From NCBI GenBank assembly GCA_940671915.1, contig CALNVZ010002100.1:10758541-10822540 (forward strand): a stretch of 64,000 nt of DNA, read 5' to 3'. The stretch is from Paracentrotus lividus. Lineage: Eukaryota > Echinodermata > Echinoidea > Camarodonta > Echinidae. The notes below the pieces were generated by a model, which saw only the letters and a program-made list of their open reading frames with translations, ran no database searches and was not told where the DNA came from. Position numbers and translations under genes: made by a program. Positions 63,982 through 64,000 of the stretch are shown piece by piece. The number at the start of each line of letters is the position of its first letter. The first letter of the stretch is position 1.

Positions 63982-64000
63982 GTATTTATATTTTTTAACT

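Overview
This is animal genomic DNA. It is almost entirely one large, intron-rich gene on the + strand, the orthologue of vertebrate EPG5 (ectopic P-granules autophagy protein 5 homolog). I can place 41 coding exons, about 7.07 kb of coding sequence or roughly 2,350 codons. They run from an N-terminal region at 1174-1269 to 63981, where the gene leaves the window with an estimated 290 C-terminal residues still to come (vertebrate EPG5 is about 2,580 residues). Exons were assigned from GT-AG sites, codon-phase continuity at every junction, and similarity to vertebrate EPG5 as I remember it; stretches such as [14 protein letters not shown] and [10 protein letters not shown] look identical. The moderate divergence from vertebrates, AT-rich introns of about 0.3-7 kb and dense small inverted-repeat transposons suggest a marine invertebrate deuterostome, most likely a sea urchin. 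That species guess is inference.

Layout. 1-1173: AT-rich 5' flank or upstream intron with long homopolymers. 1174-9804: exons 1-7; exon 3 carries three apparent 1-base deletions, exon 6 is followed by a 13-copy array of its own 3' edge, and exon 7 has a 3-copy array. 11355-22756: a large inverted duplication around a 25-base N gap; the right arm carries clean exons 8-14 and the left arm carries damaged reverse-strand copies. 22740-30300: exons 15-19 with a LINE fragment, a Tc1-like element and a SINE. 30318-36060: about 53 copies of a 108-bp unit made from the intron/exon-20 boundary. 36016-63981: exons 20-41, with introns full of transposons, many nested.

The most interesting signal is that at least seven exon edges of this one gene (exons 6, 7, 11, 12, 20, 22, 40) have been tandemly duplicated across the splice site. 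Extra copies always lie on the intron side: the true acceptor is the last copy and the true donor is the first. Extension through the extra copies meets a stop codon everywhere except at exon 7, where the 120-bp unit is open and would add 40 residues in frame. A second theme is a crowd of short elements flanked by TTAA, most ending in CCC, resembling non-autonomous piggyBac-type transposons. Assembly quality is uneven: exon 3, the left inverted arm and the exon-20 array share scattered single-base deletions typical of unpolished long reads.

I found no second host protein-coding gene, no RNA gene apart from tRNA-derived SINEs, and no virus or toxin gene.
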